In this document: positions 6,111-14,516 of the stretch, piece by piece
How positions within the stretch are numbered: the first letter of the stretch is position 1
How the letters are laid out: every line of letters begins with the position of its first letter
From: an uncultured Oscillospiraceae bacterium
Lineage (GTDB): Bacteria > Bacillota > Clostridia > Oscillospirales > Acutalibacteraceae
Direction: 5' to 3'
Length of the DNA stretch: 22,655 bases
NCBI GenBank assembly: GCA_900543305.1
Contig: UQQZ01000042.1
Span: 1-22,655, forward strand
Position numbers and translations under genes: made by a program
Notes under the pieces: generated by a model
Databases searched by the model: none
Seen by the model: the letters and a program-made list of their open reading frames with translations, nothing else
Told to the model about the DNA's origin: nothing

Positions 6111-7720
6111 AAATCATGGTCTCCTTTTTCCGCCAAATCCCAGGCCCTGGAAACGGTGGTCTTGGAAAATCCCAACAGTTCCAACAACCGGATGGCGTTC
6201 TGGGTGTTTGCCGGGCCTGGCCGGAGTTTATAGTCAAAGGCAATGCCTTGGGAGGTAATTTCCTCCTGAAAATGATAGTTGTGATAAATGGCTCCCAGAC
6301 GTTGAGTCAATTCCCGGTCATGAGTGGCTGCAATACAGACACAATCCCTCCGATGAAGCTCTTCCAGCACAGCTTGAGAGGCGGCCAAGCGTTCCACCGT
6401 GTTGGTGCCCTTCAGGATTTCATCGATGAACAGCAAACAGGAACCGGTTTTGGCAGCGTCAGTCAGCCGCTTTAAGGATCGGACTTCCGCCACAAAGTAG
6501 CTTTCCCCTTGGGTGATGTCATCCCGCACTGCCATGGAGGTCACCACCGCTCCCGGTGGGAAACTGTACCTCTGAGCCCCACAAGTATCCAGACTCTGGC
6601 CCAAGATGGCGTTCACTGCCAGGGCCTTGAGAAATGTGGATTTTCCCGAAGCATTAGAGCCGGTCAGCAGAACATTTTTTCGGAAAACACCTCCGTTTGG
6701 CACAGCATCCACCAACAGGGGGTGAATCAGTTCCGAAAACTCCAACTCCCTTGTTTCCCGGAAAGTGGGGGTACACCATCGGGGAAGGGTGGCCCGAAAG
6801 GACAGGGTGGACAGGGCCACATCCACCATGCCTACTGTCTGAAATAACCTATGCAGCTCCTGGGGTCTTGCCTGGAAATACCGTTTCGCCTTCTGGTAAA
6901 ACCGCAGGTCCCGCAAGGTCAGAATGTGAAAATATTCCTCCACCAGATCCCAATCCGCCGACCCCTTAGGCAGGGAGAACCGGGCCAGCTTTTTCCAAAG
7001 GGGTTTAAACGAGGCAAAGGCTCCCTCTAATTCTCCCTTTACAGGAAGGAATGATAGGGTCTGAATCAGACTGTGGCACACCCCCAGCAAAGCGGAAAAA
7101 GCCCGCAGGCTTTCCAGTTCTCCCTGAACCCAGCGCTTGCCCAAATAATAGAGGATCACATTCCAGCAAACCGTTGCCAAAGTCAGGCACCCTCCCACCA
7201 GAGGATCCACAAAAATCACCAACAAACTGACGAAGGGCAACCAGGCAAACAGTTTGTAACAGGGCCCTAAAAACAGGGAATACTCCACCGAATCAAAGAG
7301 AAAAGAGGGCAAGGTGTAGTTGCTCCTCCGTTTTCCCAGGCGAGCCAAAGTCAGCCAAAGTTTTTCCCGTTCCTCTTCATTGCGGTCCAAATGGGCCAAC
7401 AGTTCTTCCCAATGGGGCAGCAGCGTCAAACGGTGGAGCTGCCAGTACAACACTTGTTCCCCCACCGCACTTTGGCAGTTGTTGACCCTGCGAAACACCC
7501 GGTCCATGTCCAAATCATCCCAAGTAGTATGATCCACTTGAAGATCTGGGAACAGTTCCCCATAGGCGGGAATGCTCTCCAGAGGATACTCCTCCCTGGG
7601 ACGCTGTCCAAACCGGGCAAGAATTCTTTTTCGCCATTTCTTTCCCTTGGACACCTCACCGGCAATGGTCCCTATCAGGACAGCTGCTACCGCTGCCGCA
7701 CACAGAATCCAAAATCCCAT
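6107..7720 (-). CDS. MutS-family ATPase with predicted membrane segments
   Basis: 537-residue protein whose C-terminal third is a MutS domain V ATPase: Walker A GSNASGKST at 354-362, a DDITQGESYFVAEVRSL segment at 400-416 (signature-like region), Walker B LLFIDE at 429-434 and the switch ATHD at 465-468. It lacks the MutS mismatch-recognition and connector domains and the Smr endonuclease domain of MutS2. The N-terminal part instead has a hydrophobic segment at about 3-21, a helical MutS core/lever-like region and a hydrophobic pair at about 150-193, so it is probably anchored in the cytoplasmic membrane. Mismatch repair is therefore unlikely. It lies between abcF (15-base gap) and mtaB (4-base overlap). 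Its role is unknown. Confidence 0.88.
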   Translation of the reverse strand: MGFWILCAAAVAAVLIGTIAGEVSKGKKWRKRILARFGQRPREEYPLESIPAYGELFPDLQVDHTTWDDLDMDRVFRRVNNCQSAVGEQVLYWQLHRLTLLPHWEELLAHLDRNEEEREKLWLTLARLGKRRSNYTLPSFLFDSVEYSLFLGPCYKLFAWLPFVSLLVIFVDPLVGGCLTLATVCWNVILYYLGKRWVQGELESLRAFSALLGVCHSLIQTLSFLPVKGELEGAFASFKPLWKKLARFSLPKGSADWDLVEEYFHILTLRDLRFYQKAKRYFQARPQELHRLFQTVGMVDVALSTLSFRATLPRWCTPTFRETRELEFSELIHPLLVDAVPNGGVFRKNVLLTGSNASGKSTFLKALAVNAILGQSLDTCGAQRYSFPPGAVVTSMAVRDDITQGESYFVAEVRSLKRLTDAAKTGSCLLFIDEILKGTNTVERLAASQAVLEELHRRDCVCIAATHDRELTQRLGAIYHNYHFQEEITSQGIAFDYKLRPGPANTQNAIRLLELLGFSKTTVSRAWDLAEKGDHDL

Positions 7721-7735
7721 GGGGAACTCCCCCTC

Positions 7736-9670
7736 TCAGCATCCCTCTTGATTTTCCGCTTCCATCTCTTCCAGTTCCTGAGAGAGTTCGGTCCAGTTCA
7801 AAAGCAGCTGTTCTGCTTCCTCGTGGAGCCGTGCTATCTCTTGGGACGCTTCCGCTACAGCCTCGTAATCGGCGGCAAACTCCGGATCCTCCAAGCGCTG
7901 CTCCAATTCTTTTACCTGCCGGTCCTTTTCCTCGATTTCCGTTTCCAACCGGGTCAGGGCCGTGCGCTTTTTCCGCAGGTTGGATTCCCGTTCCTTCCGC
8001 AGCTTGTAAAGGTTGACTTTCGGCTCGGGACGCTGTTCCTCCACCGCTTCCCGTTCCCGATCCCGCTGCTCTACATAGCTGTCGTAATTGCCCAGGTAGA
8101 GCTTCGCTCCATTTTTCCCCAACACATAGACCTTATCAGCCAGCTTGTTGATTAAGTACCGGTCATGGCTCACCACAAACAAGGTGCCGTCATAGCCGGA
8201 AAGGGCATCCTCCAGAGCTTCGCAGGAGCCGATGTCCAAATGGTTGGTAGGTTCGTCCAGCAAGAGGAAATTGGCCTTTGAGAGCATCAGCTTTAACAGT
8301 AACACCCGAGCTCTTTCCCCGCCGGACAGTGCCCCTACCGGCTTGAACACGTCCTCCCCCTTGAAGAGGAATACCGCCAAGGCAGAGCGGACCTGGGTCT
8401 GGGTCATCTGGGGATGCAGATCCCAAATTTCGTCAATCACGGTCTTTTCATCGTGAAGGCTCAGCTGGGACTGCTCATAGTACCCCACATCGATGGCAGA
8501 CCCCAAGCGGACTACGCCTGTGTCCTGCGTATATTGTCCCAGGAGAATCTTGAAGAGGGAAGTTTTTCCGCAGCCATTGGGACCGATGAGGAACACTTTT
8601 TCCCCGTGCTTGATCTCCAAATCCACATGCTCAAACAGAGGAGGACCTCCAAAAGACAGGGAAAGGTCCTGGGCGGTAAGCACATCGTTGCCTCCCCGGC
8701 GGCTGGCCTTAAACTGGAACCGGATGGACTCCGGCTCGTCCTCGGGCCGCTCCAAGGTGGCCTCCAGCCGGTCAATCTGCTTCTGCTTGCTGGCAATGGT
8801 CACATAGTTCCGCTCCTGGTTCCAGCGGCGCTGCTGCTCGATGATTCCCTCAATCCGGGCAATCTCCTTCTGGGTGTTTTCGTACACCCGTTCCATGGCC
8901 AGACGGTGTTCCGCCCGCAGTTCCAAATACCGGCTGTAATTGCCCTTGTAGGAAGTGAGGGTTTTCCCTTCCATTTCCAAAGTGCGCTGGGTGACCTTGT
9001 CCAGAAAATACCGGTCGTGGGAGATGACAATATAGGCCCCGTTATAGTTTTTGAGAAAATCTTCCAGCCACTCCACAGCATCGATGTCCAGGTGGTTGGT
9101 GGGCTCGTCCAGGAGAAGCAGATTGGCCCCGCCCAGAAGCATCTTGGCCAGCTGGAGCTTGGCCTTCTGCCCGCCGGACAGAACCCCCACCTTATTCTGA
9201 AGCTGCTCCTGAGTAAATCCCAGTCCCAGCAGGGCGCTTCTTGCCCGGGAACGGCAGGTAAGTCCTCCTCCTTCTACAAACTTGTCGTTGAGTTCCGTCT
9301 GCCGGAGAATCAGCTTTTCCAGTTCCGATTCCTTGGGGTGGGAAGAGAGCAGGGCGGACAGGTCATCCAATTCCCGCTCTATCCGCAGCAAGGGAGCAAA
9401 AACCGTCATCACCTCATCGAAGGCGGTTTTTTCAAAATCCCGGCACACGTGCTGCTCCATATACCCCAACACGGTCTCCTTGGAGTAGACCACCGAACCG
9501 GTGTCCGGGGTATATTCCCCGGTGAGAACTTTAAAGAGAGTGGTCTTGCCGCTGCCGTTGACCCCCACCAGGCCAACCCGCTCCCCCTTTTGCATCTCAA
9601 AGGTGATATTCCGGAGGATCACTTCCTCCCCGAAACTTTGCTGTATGTTATTTACCGTTAAGATCGCCAT
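7736..9670 (-). CDS. ABC-F family ATPase (YdiF/Uup-like), ribosome-associated
   Basis: Soluble tandem ATPase of 644 residues without transmembrane segments, typical of ABC-F proteins that bind the ribosomal E site and relieve stalling. ATPase 1 has Walker A GVNGSGKTT (36-44), signature LSGGQ (164-168) and LLLLDEPTNHLD. The interdomain linker (about 240-320) is the P-site tRNA interaction motif. ATPase 2 has Walker A GPNGCGKTS (363-371), LSGGE (448-452) and LLLDEPTNHLD. A charged coiled coil fills about 550-640. The length and coiled coil match B. subtilis YdiF better than EttA; a resistance-type ABC-F cannot be excluded from sequence alone. First gene of an operon with the MutS-like protein and MtaB. 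Confidence 0.95.
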   Translation of the reverse strand: MAILTVNNIQQSFGEEVILRNITFEMQKGERVGLVGVNGSGKTTLFKVLTGEYTPDTGSVVYSKETVLGYMEQHVCRDFEKTAFDEVMTVFAPLLRIERELDDLSALLSSHPKESELEKLILRQTELNDKFVEGGGLTCRSRARSALLGLGFTQEQLQNKVGVLSGGQKAKLQLAKMLLGGANLLLLDEPTNHLDIDAVEWLEDFLKNYNGAYIVISHDRYFLDKVTQRTLEMEGKTLTSYKGNYSRYLELRAEHRLAMERVYENTQKEIARIEGIIEQQRRWNQERNYVTIASKQKQIDRLEATLERPEDEPESIRFQFKASRRGGNDVLTAQDLSLSFGGPPLFEHVDLEIKHGEKVFLIGPNGCGKTSLFKILLGQYTQDTGVVRLGSAIDVGYYEQSQLSLHDEKTVIDEIWDLHPQMTQTQVRSALAVFLFKGEDVFKPVGALSGGERARVLLLKLMLSKANFLLLDEPTNHLDIGSCEALEDALSGYDGTLFVVSHDRYLINKLADKVYVLGKNGAKLYLGNYDSYVEQRDREREAVEEQRPEPKVNLYKLRKERESNLRKKRTALTRLETEIEEKDRQVKELEQRLEDPEFAADYEAVAEASQEIARLHEEAEQLLLNWTELSQELEEMEAENQEGC

Positions 9671-9717
9671 GATGGTGCACCTGTCATTTTCAAAAAATTT
9701 TGCTCATAATCCTAGTT

Positions 9718-9746
9718 ATTATACAGGAAACCCGGGAAAAGCGCAA
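9718..9746 (-). promoter_or_regulatory. Sigma-A promoter of the abcF operon
   Basis: Minus-strand TTGCGC (plus 9741-9746), a 17-base spacer and a perfect TATAAT (plus 9718-9723). The leader to the ATG at 9670 is about 40 bases and shows no attenuator-like hairpin. Confidence 0.75.
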
Positions 9747-9803
9747 CCAGGAGACCCGGCAGAATCCGACGGTGGATTTTTTCTTTCCTTTCTTCTGCCA
9801 ATG

Positions 9804-9812
9804 TGCTATACT
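9804..9812 (+). promoter_or_regulatory. Extended -10 promoter for the GNAT gene
   Basis: TGC followed by TATACT (9807-9812) forms an extended -10 element; the -35 region is poor. The predicted start lies about 28 bases before the ATG at 9847. Confidence 0.5.
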
Positions 9813-9846
9813 GGATAAAATTTTTACCAGGAAAGAAGGGTTTTCC

Positions 9847-10353
9847 ATGCGCCTGATTCCCCTTTGGGAGGCGGATTTACAAAAAGCCTATGACTTGCAG
9901 ATGAGCTTTCTGCCCGAAGAAAACGGATTTGTCAATTCCGCTTTCGGCCAGACTCTGGAGGAATTTGCCCACTATGTTCAGGACCAGCGGGACCACAGCA
10001 TGGGTATCCACTTGCCGGAAGGGTATGTTCCCGGATCGGTCTATGTGTTGGAAAACGACGGAGGAGAGTATGTGGGCATCTTCAACCTGCGTCACTGCCT
10101 CAACGATGCTCTGCGCAACGGAGCAGGCCACATCGGCTACGGCATCCGCAAAGAATACCGGGGACAGGGCTATGCTTCCGCCGGACTGGCCTTGGCCCTG
10201 GAGGAAGCCCGAAAGATCGTCCCCGAGGAGGAAATCTACTTTTCCGTCCACAAGGACAATCCCGCCTCCCTGAAAGTCCAACTGAAAAACGGGGCCAGAA
10301 TCCACCACGAAGACGAAAAAGAATACTACACCAGAATCCCCAAAAAGAAATAA
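9847..10353 (+). CDS. GNAT family N-acetyltransferase
   Basis: 168-residue acyl-CoA N-acyltransferase. Motif A is visible at about 96-118 (HIGYGIRKEYRGQGYASAGLALAL), where RGQGYA (105-110) is the pyrophosphate-binding loop. The strand YFSVHKDNPASLKVQLKNGARIHHE resembles the family's motif B, with the Asn-Pro-Ala-Ser pattern seen in RimJ-like enzymes. The acceptor substrate cannot be told. The ATG at 9847 follows GAAAGAAGGG at suitable spacing. It is separated from the divergent abcF by 176 bases carrying both promoters, and asnB starts 67 bases downstream with no terminator between them, so the two may be co-transcribed. Confidence 0.9.
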   Translation: MRLIPLWEADLQKAYDLQMSFLPEENGFVNSAFGQTLEEFAHYVQDQRDHSMGIHLPEGYVPGSVYVLENDGGEYVGIFNLRHCLNDALRNGAGHIGYGIRKEYRGQGYASAGLALALEEARKIVPEEEIYFSVHKDNPASLKVQLKNGARIHHEDEKEYYTRIPKKK

Positions 10354-10378
10354 AGGTTCCTATCCCCTCCCCCTTGCA

Positions 10379-10384
10379 TATACT
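10379..10384 (+). promoter_or_regulatory. Possible -10 box for asnB
   Basis: TATACT 37 bases before the asnB start, inside the 67-base gap after the GNAT gene. No recognisable -35 box stands 17 bases upstream, so an independent asnB promoter is only possible. Confidence 0.25.
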
Positions 10385-10420
10385 GTAGTAACTGTACTTA
10401 TGGAAGGGGTTTTGGACAAC

Positions 10421-12274
10421 ATGTGTGGTTTCGCCGGATTTTGCGATTACAGGGAAGAATTTCCAGGCCAGGAGCAGCATTGGCTGGATCTGGCCAGACG
10501 GATGGCACGCCGGATCTCCCACCGGGGGCCGGACGACCAGGGGGCGCACTTTTCCAAGCACTGCGTCTTGGCCCATGCCCGCCTGGCAGTTATTGACCCG
10601 GAACACGGCCAGCAGCCCCTGTCGGTGCCCTGGCAGGGAGAGATATGCACCATCGCCTACAACGGGGAGCTGTACAACGCCCCGGAACTCCGTCGGGAAT
10701 TGGAGGGCCGGGGGTTTTCTTTTCGCACCAACTGCGACACAGAGGTGGTGTTAAACGCCTATCTGTGTTACGGTCCCGACTGTGCGGAAAAACTCAACGG
10801 GATTTTCGCCTTTGCCGTGGACGATCCCCTCAACCGCCGGACGTTTCTGTGCCGGGATAGGTTTGGAGTGAAACCGCTCTTTTACACCCTCCGGGAAAAC
10901 CGGTTGATTTTCGCTTCCGAAATCAAGGCTCTTTTTGAATTTCCCGGTGTGACGCCTGTGGTGGGCCGGGAGGGCCTCTGTGAGATTTTCGGACTGGGGC
11001 CCGCAAGGACACCGGGATGCGGTGTCTTCCAGGGGATCCGGGAAATCAAGCCGGGTCATGTAGCCATCTTGGACGCCCGGGGGTTCCGGGAGCTGCCCTA
11101 TTTTGATCTGGAAGCCCAGCCCCACCAGGAAACCTACCAGGAAACGGTAGCCCATGTGCGGGAACTGCTCCTGGACACGGTGGACCGGCAGCTGATTTCT
11201 GACGTGCCCCTTTGCACGTTTCTCTCCGGAGGTCTGGATTCCAGCGTGGCCACAGCCATTGCGGCCCAACGGCTGAAAGAACGGGGAAAACGGCTATCCA
11301 CCTATTCCTTTGAATTCCAGGGCAACGAAACCTTTTTCACGCCTTCTTCCTTCCAACCCGATCGGGATCAAGCCTGGGCCCAACGGGTCAGCGAGCTTTT
11401 GGAAACAAACCACACCACCCTCCTGTGCGGCAATCGGGAGTTGGCGGATTCACTGAAAGAAGCTGTCATTGCCAAGGACCTGCCCGGCATGGCGGACATT
11501 GATGGCTCTCTGCTGTACTTTTGCCGCCTGGTGAAACAACGCCACACAGTAGCTCTGTGCGGCGAATGCGCTGACGAGATTTTCGGGGGGTATCCCTGGT
11601 TTCACCGCCGGGAAATGTTCGACGGAAAACACTTCCCTTGGTCCAACAATCTGGATCAGCGAGGAGGCCTTCTGAAACGGGAACTGCGGGAAAGTCTGGA
11701 TCTGGAAGAGTATGTGTCCCAGCGCCTGGAAGAATCCTTGGAAGCGGTACCCACCCTCCCCGGAGAAACGCCGGAGGAAATCCGCATGCGGCAGATCAGC
11801 TACCTGAACATTCACTGGTTCATGGCCACCCTTCTGGACCGAAAAGACAGATGCAGCATGTGGAGCGGGCTGGAAGTCCGGGTTCCCTATGCGGACCATC
11901 GCATTGCCCAGTATGTGTTCAACACCCCCTGGGCTTTCAAATGTCCCCATGGAGAATCCAAAGGCCTGCTCCGTGACGCGGCAGAAGGATTGCTGCCTCC
12001 GGAGGTCCTCCACCGGAAGAAGAGCCCCTACCCCAAAACCCACAATCCCGGGTATGAAGCCATTTTAAAAGAGCGTCTTTCCCAAGTGCTTCAGGACAGC
12101 GCCCAACCGATCCACAAACTTCTGTCCCAGGATGCGGTGGAAGGCCTCCTCCATCAAACTTATGACTACGGCAAACCCTGGTTTGGCCAGCTGATGGCCG
12201 GCCCACAAATGCTGGCCTATCTGCTGCAAATCAACGATTGGATGCTGCGGTATCAAATTTATTTGGACCTGTAA
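10421..12274 (+). CDS. asnB: Asparagine synthetase (glutamine-hydrolysing)
   Basis: Converts aspartate, glutamine and ATP to asparagine and glutamate, or amidates a related carboxylate. 617 residues. The N-terminal class II glutaminase domain starts with Cys2 (MCGFAGF), the nucleophile, with RGPDD at 35-39, NGE at 81-83 and CDTE at 105-108. The synthetase domain has the PP-loop SGGLDSS at 269-275, then GECADEIFGGYPW and the KDRCSMWSGLEVRVPYADH stretch. The ATG at 10421 is forced by the need for Cys at position 2; an in-frame ATG at 10400 would bury it. GGAAGGGG lies 11 bases upstream. Some Firmicute AsnB-like enzymes amidate cell-wall diaminopimelate or act in sporulation, so the in vivo acceptor is not certain. 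Confidence 0.96.
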   Translation: MCGFAGFCDYREEFPGQEQHWLDLARRMARRISHRGPDDQGAHFSKHCVLAHARLAVIDPEHGQQPLSVPWQGEICTIAYNGELYNAPELRRELEGRGFSFRTNCDTEVVLNAYLCYGPDCAEKLNGIFAFAVDDPLNRRTFLCRDRFGVKPLFYTLRENRLIFASEIKALFEFPGVTPVVGREGLCEIFGLGPARTPGCGVFQGIREIKPGHVAILDARGFRELPYFDLEAQPHQETYQETVAHVRELLLDTVDRQLISDVPLCTFLSGGLDSSVATAIAAQRLKERGKRLSTYSFEFQGNETFFTPSSFQPDRDQAWAQRVSELLETNHTTLLCGNRELADSLKEAVIAKDLPGMADIDGSLLYFCRLVKQRHTVALCGECADEIFGGYPWFHRREMFDGKHFPWSNNLDQRGGLLKRELRESLDLEEYVSQRLEESLEAVPTLPGETPEEIRMRQISYLNIHWFMATLLDRKDRCSMWSGLEVRVPYADHRIAQYVFNTPWAFKCPHGESKGLLRDAAEGLLPPEVLHRKKSPYPKTHNPGYEAILKERLSQVLQDSAQPIHKLLSQDAVEGLLHQTYDYGKPWFGQLMAGPQMLAYLLQINDWMLRYQIYLDL

Positions 12275-12276
12275 GG

Positions 12277-12314
12277 AAAGCGGACTGTCCCCTTCTACGG
12301 ACAGTCCGCTTTTT
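12277..12314 (+). terminator. Intrinsic terminator of asnB, possibly bidirectional
   Basis: A perfect 14-bp stem (12277-12290 with 12299-12312) around an 8-base loop, ending in a run of T. The hairpin reaches the stop codon of the convergent gerC gene and probably insulates both transcription units, although its T-tract is better on the plus strand. Confidence 0.9.
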
Positions 12315-13422
12315 AGGATCGTTCGGAAATCAGAGTTCCCCGTTCCAGCCGGGGAACCTTTACCGTCACCTGGAACTCATACCGGCAGGTACCCATCTTT
12401 TCCTCCCAATCCTCTTCCCACTCTGACCAGAGAGCAGGCTCCTTTTGAGAAAGCAGGTTCCCGTATCCGAAAATATCGCATCTGTCCTGGAGTAGAGCCT
12501 GCTTCCAAGTCTCCTCCATTTCCTGTTGCAATTGCTGGGCAGCTACCTCCTCCACCTGTTGGTAAAAAGCTTCTCCCTGAATTTCCCTTCCTGCCAGGGA
12601 ACTGATATCTGCTTCCACCTGGAGTATAGTCCGAAAAACAGGACTTTCATCCCCATCCCATTCCATCTGGAGTTTTCTTGAACTGCCGGAGATGGTCAAA
12701 GTCACCGTTCCCAATTGGGACTGGGATACCACCATTTCTCCCCCTTTCAGGTCGCCTTGAAGAGCTAAATAGCCGCGTGTCTGTTCCAGTGTCAGGAAGC
12801 CCTGCAGCCGATAATCCCGAAAATACGCAGAGCCAACCACTTCCGCCTTGTCCTCCCCAGCCCTGAGCACAGGCAGAACAGGTGAGGACCCCGGCCGTTG
12901 ACTGCCGTTTACAAATTCCAAAATATCCGCTGAAACCACTTGTCCGTTATAGGCTCCAGATTGACCCAATTCCTGCAGCTCCCACATGGGCAACCAGGAA
13001 CCATCCGATTTTATGGACAAGATTTCCTCGGCACTTTCCTCTGCCAGGTATAGCTTCACCCCTGGCCTGGTATTGTAATAGCGAATGAAGAAATCCAGAC
13101 TCTGATCCAAGCCCTCTTCCCCGCAGGAACGTCCGAAAACCACCAGGTAATTGTGGGAGTAGAAGGGTTCCCTTCCCGTGGAAAGGGAGAGGCTGCTCAA
13201 GGCCTCCAGTACGGTGGTTCCTTGGCAGGTAAACAGTTCCTCTCCCCCTTCTTCGGTACCGGTGGCGGAGCGAACAGTCACTCGGTAACCATCGCTTGTC
13301 CGATCCACCCCGATGCCGTGGATCAAAATCCGCTGATGCAGCTCTTTATTGCCGCACCCTCCCAAAGAAAGGCACAGAACTCCCACCGCCAACAGCGCGG
13401 CAATCCACCGACGGACGGTCAT
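12313..13422 (-). CDS. gerC: Ger(x)C family spore germination lipoprotein
   Basis: C subunit of a GerA-type germinant receptor, a lipoprotein on the outer face of the spore inner membrane. 369 residues. The signal peptide MTVRRWIAALLAVGVLCLSLGGC ends in a lipobox LGGC with Cys23 as the lipidated residue. The early IHGIGVDRTSDGYRVTV pattern and the middle SHNYLVVFGRSCGEEGLDQSLDFFIRYYNTRP match the GerAC N-terminal domain, and the end (EWEEDWEEKMGTCRYEFQVTVKVPRLERG) matches the GerAC C-terminal domain. The ATG at 13422 overlaps the gerB stop by four bases and follows AAAGGAGGA, so the open frame upstream to 13644 is not used. Last gene of the gerA operon. Confidence 0.94.
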   Translation of the reverse strand: MTVRRWIAALLAVGVLCLSLGGCGNKELHQRILIHGIGVDRTSDGYRVTVRSATGTEEGGEELFTCQGTTVLEALSSLSLSTGREPFYSHNYLVVFGRSCGEEGLDQSLDFFIRYYNTRPGVKLYLAEESAEEILSIKSDGSWLPMWELQELGQSGAYNGQVVSADILEFVNGSQRPGSSPVLPVLRAGEDKAEVVGSAYFRDYRLQGFLTLEQTRGYLALQGDLKGGEMVVSQSQLGTVTLTISGSSRKLQMEWDGDESPVFRTILQVEADISSLAGREIQGEAFYQQVEEVAAQQLQQEMEETWKQALLQDRCDIFGYGNLLSQKEPALWSEWEEDWEEKMGTCRYEFQVTVKVPRLERGTLISERS

Positions 13423-14504
13423 GACTTCTCCTCCTTTCTTCGGCAAATCCTGCCACTGATCCACAGTCCCAAGGGCAACAGGAACCCTGTGAGGAATGTC
13501 AGCCCCAACCACAGGAATGTGTCCATCAAAACGGCCTGCAATCTCAAAAAAGAGGCGGTGACTGCACCCAACAGGAAAATGGCGGCTCCCAGAAGGGGAA
13601 TCCAGAAGGCAGGCGCTTTTTTCCCCCGGAAAGAGAAGATACACACCCGACAGGCGTACAAATCACAGCCCACCTTGATGATCAATCCCATCATCCAAAT
13701 TCCGATAAAGATTGGGTCCAGACGCTGCATGGATCTGACCTCCGTGATGGATGCCAGGGCGTATACGGGAAAATTCTGGGTATAGGCGTACTGACCTAAA
13801 CACCCTGCAATGAGCAGGATCAAGGTCCCCACAAACAGGAAGGTTCCACCGGCCCACCCGGAAAACCCCAGCACCTTCCGTCCTCGGACAAACGGCAGAA
13901 GTACCGCCATATCTGCAAAAATGGAGGTCCTTGAGAGAAACAGTCCGGTTCCCCGGATCAATTGGGACACTCCTCCCTGGAACAGCGGCTCCAGATTTTC
14001 TGTCCGGAATCGCTGGGCTACCAGAGCAAATACCAATATCGAGCCCACTAAAAGCAGCACCAGCACACAGGCAGCGCACCTGGCCAAGGTCTCAATCCCC
14101 CGCCAGGCCCCATACACCGCCACGCCTACAATGGCTGCCACCACCAGGGCCGCGGAGAAATCCGGATTTACAGTGTCCAGTAAAAACAGCTCAAAGAGGG
14201 CCAGAGAGGAGGCATTGAGCAAAACAAAATAGGCGATATAGCACAAGGGAACGAGTTTTCCCACGTTCCCCCAAAACCGCCCCGCCAACTCCCCCACTGT
14301 GGCCTCAGGATAGTCCCGGCAAAGTCCCCATAGAGGCAGGGCCAAGAGAAACCCCACCACCATGGCCAACCCATAGGAAAGGATCCCATCCAGCAAACTT
14401 TCTCCTGCCGCGTATTGGGCATTGAGGGCAATGGTGATGGTCACCCGGGAGACAAACATCATCCCAAAAAACTGGGCTGCACTGATGGTATACCGCCGCT
14501 CCAT
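13419..14504 (-). CDS. gerB: GerB family germinant receptor permease subunit
   Basis: B subunit of the germinant receptor, a member of the amino acid/polyamine/organocation-type permease clan thought to bind the germinant. 361 residues with about ten hydrophobic segments. The family start is recognisable (ISAAQFFGMMFVSRV), as are YPEATVGELAGRFWG and SITEVRSMQRLDPIFIGIWMMG late in the protein. The last helix is followed by a short basic tail (RICRRKEEKS). It begins 12 bases after the gerA stop with GGAGG just upstream, and overlaps gerC by four bases. The ligand cannot be deduced from sequence. Confidence 0.93.
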   Translation of the reverse strand: MERRYTISAAQFFGMMFVSRVTITIALNAQYAAGESLLDGILSYGLAMVVGFLLALPLWGLCRDYPEATVGELAGRFWGNVGKLVPLCYIAYFVLLNASSLALFELFLLDTVNPDFSAALVVAAIVGVAVYGAWRGIETLARCAACVLVLLLVGSILVFALVAQRFRTENLEPLFQGGVSQLIRGTGLFLSRTSIFADMAVLLPFVRGRKVLGFSGWAGGTFLFVGTLILLIAGCLGQYAYTQNFPVYALASITEVRSMQRLDPIFIGIWMMGLIIKVGCDLYACRVCIFSFRGKKAPAFWIPLLGAAIFLLGAVTASFLRLQAVLMDTFLWLGLTFLTGFLLPLGLWISGRICRRKEEKS

Positions 14505-14516
14505 AGTCTCCTCCTT

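Noticed and set aside
8414..9661. 415-codon plus-strand open frame opposite abcF
   Set aside because: The opposite strand encodes a complete ABC-F protein with all motifs; this frame is a by-product of its codon bias.
10354..10420. Riboswitch or T-box leader before asnB
   Set aside because: The gap is only 67 bases, with no specifier stem, T-box sequence or terminator hairpin.
13423..13644. Longer N-terminus for gerC
   Set aside because: The extension lies within gerB, is not hydrophobic, and would hide a textbook lipoprotein signal peptide that starts at 13422 behind AAAGGAGGA.
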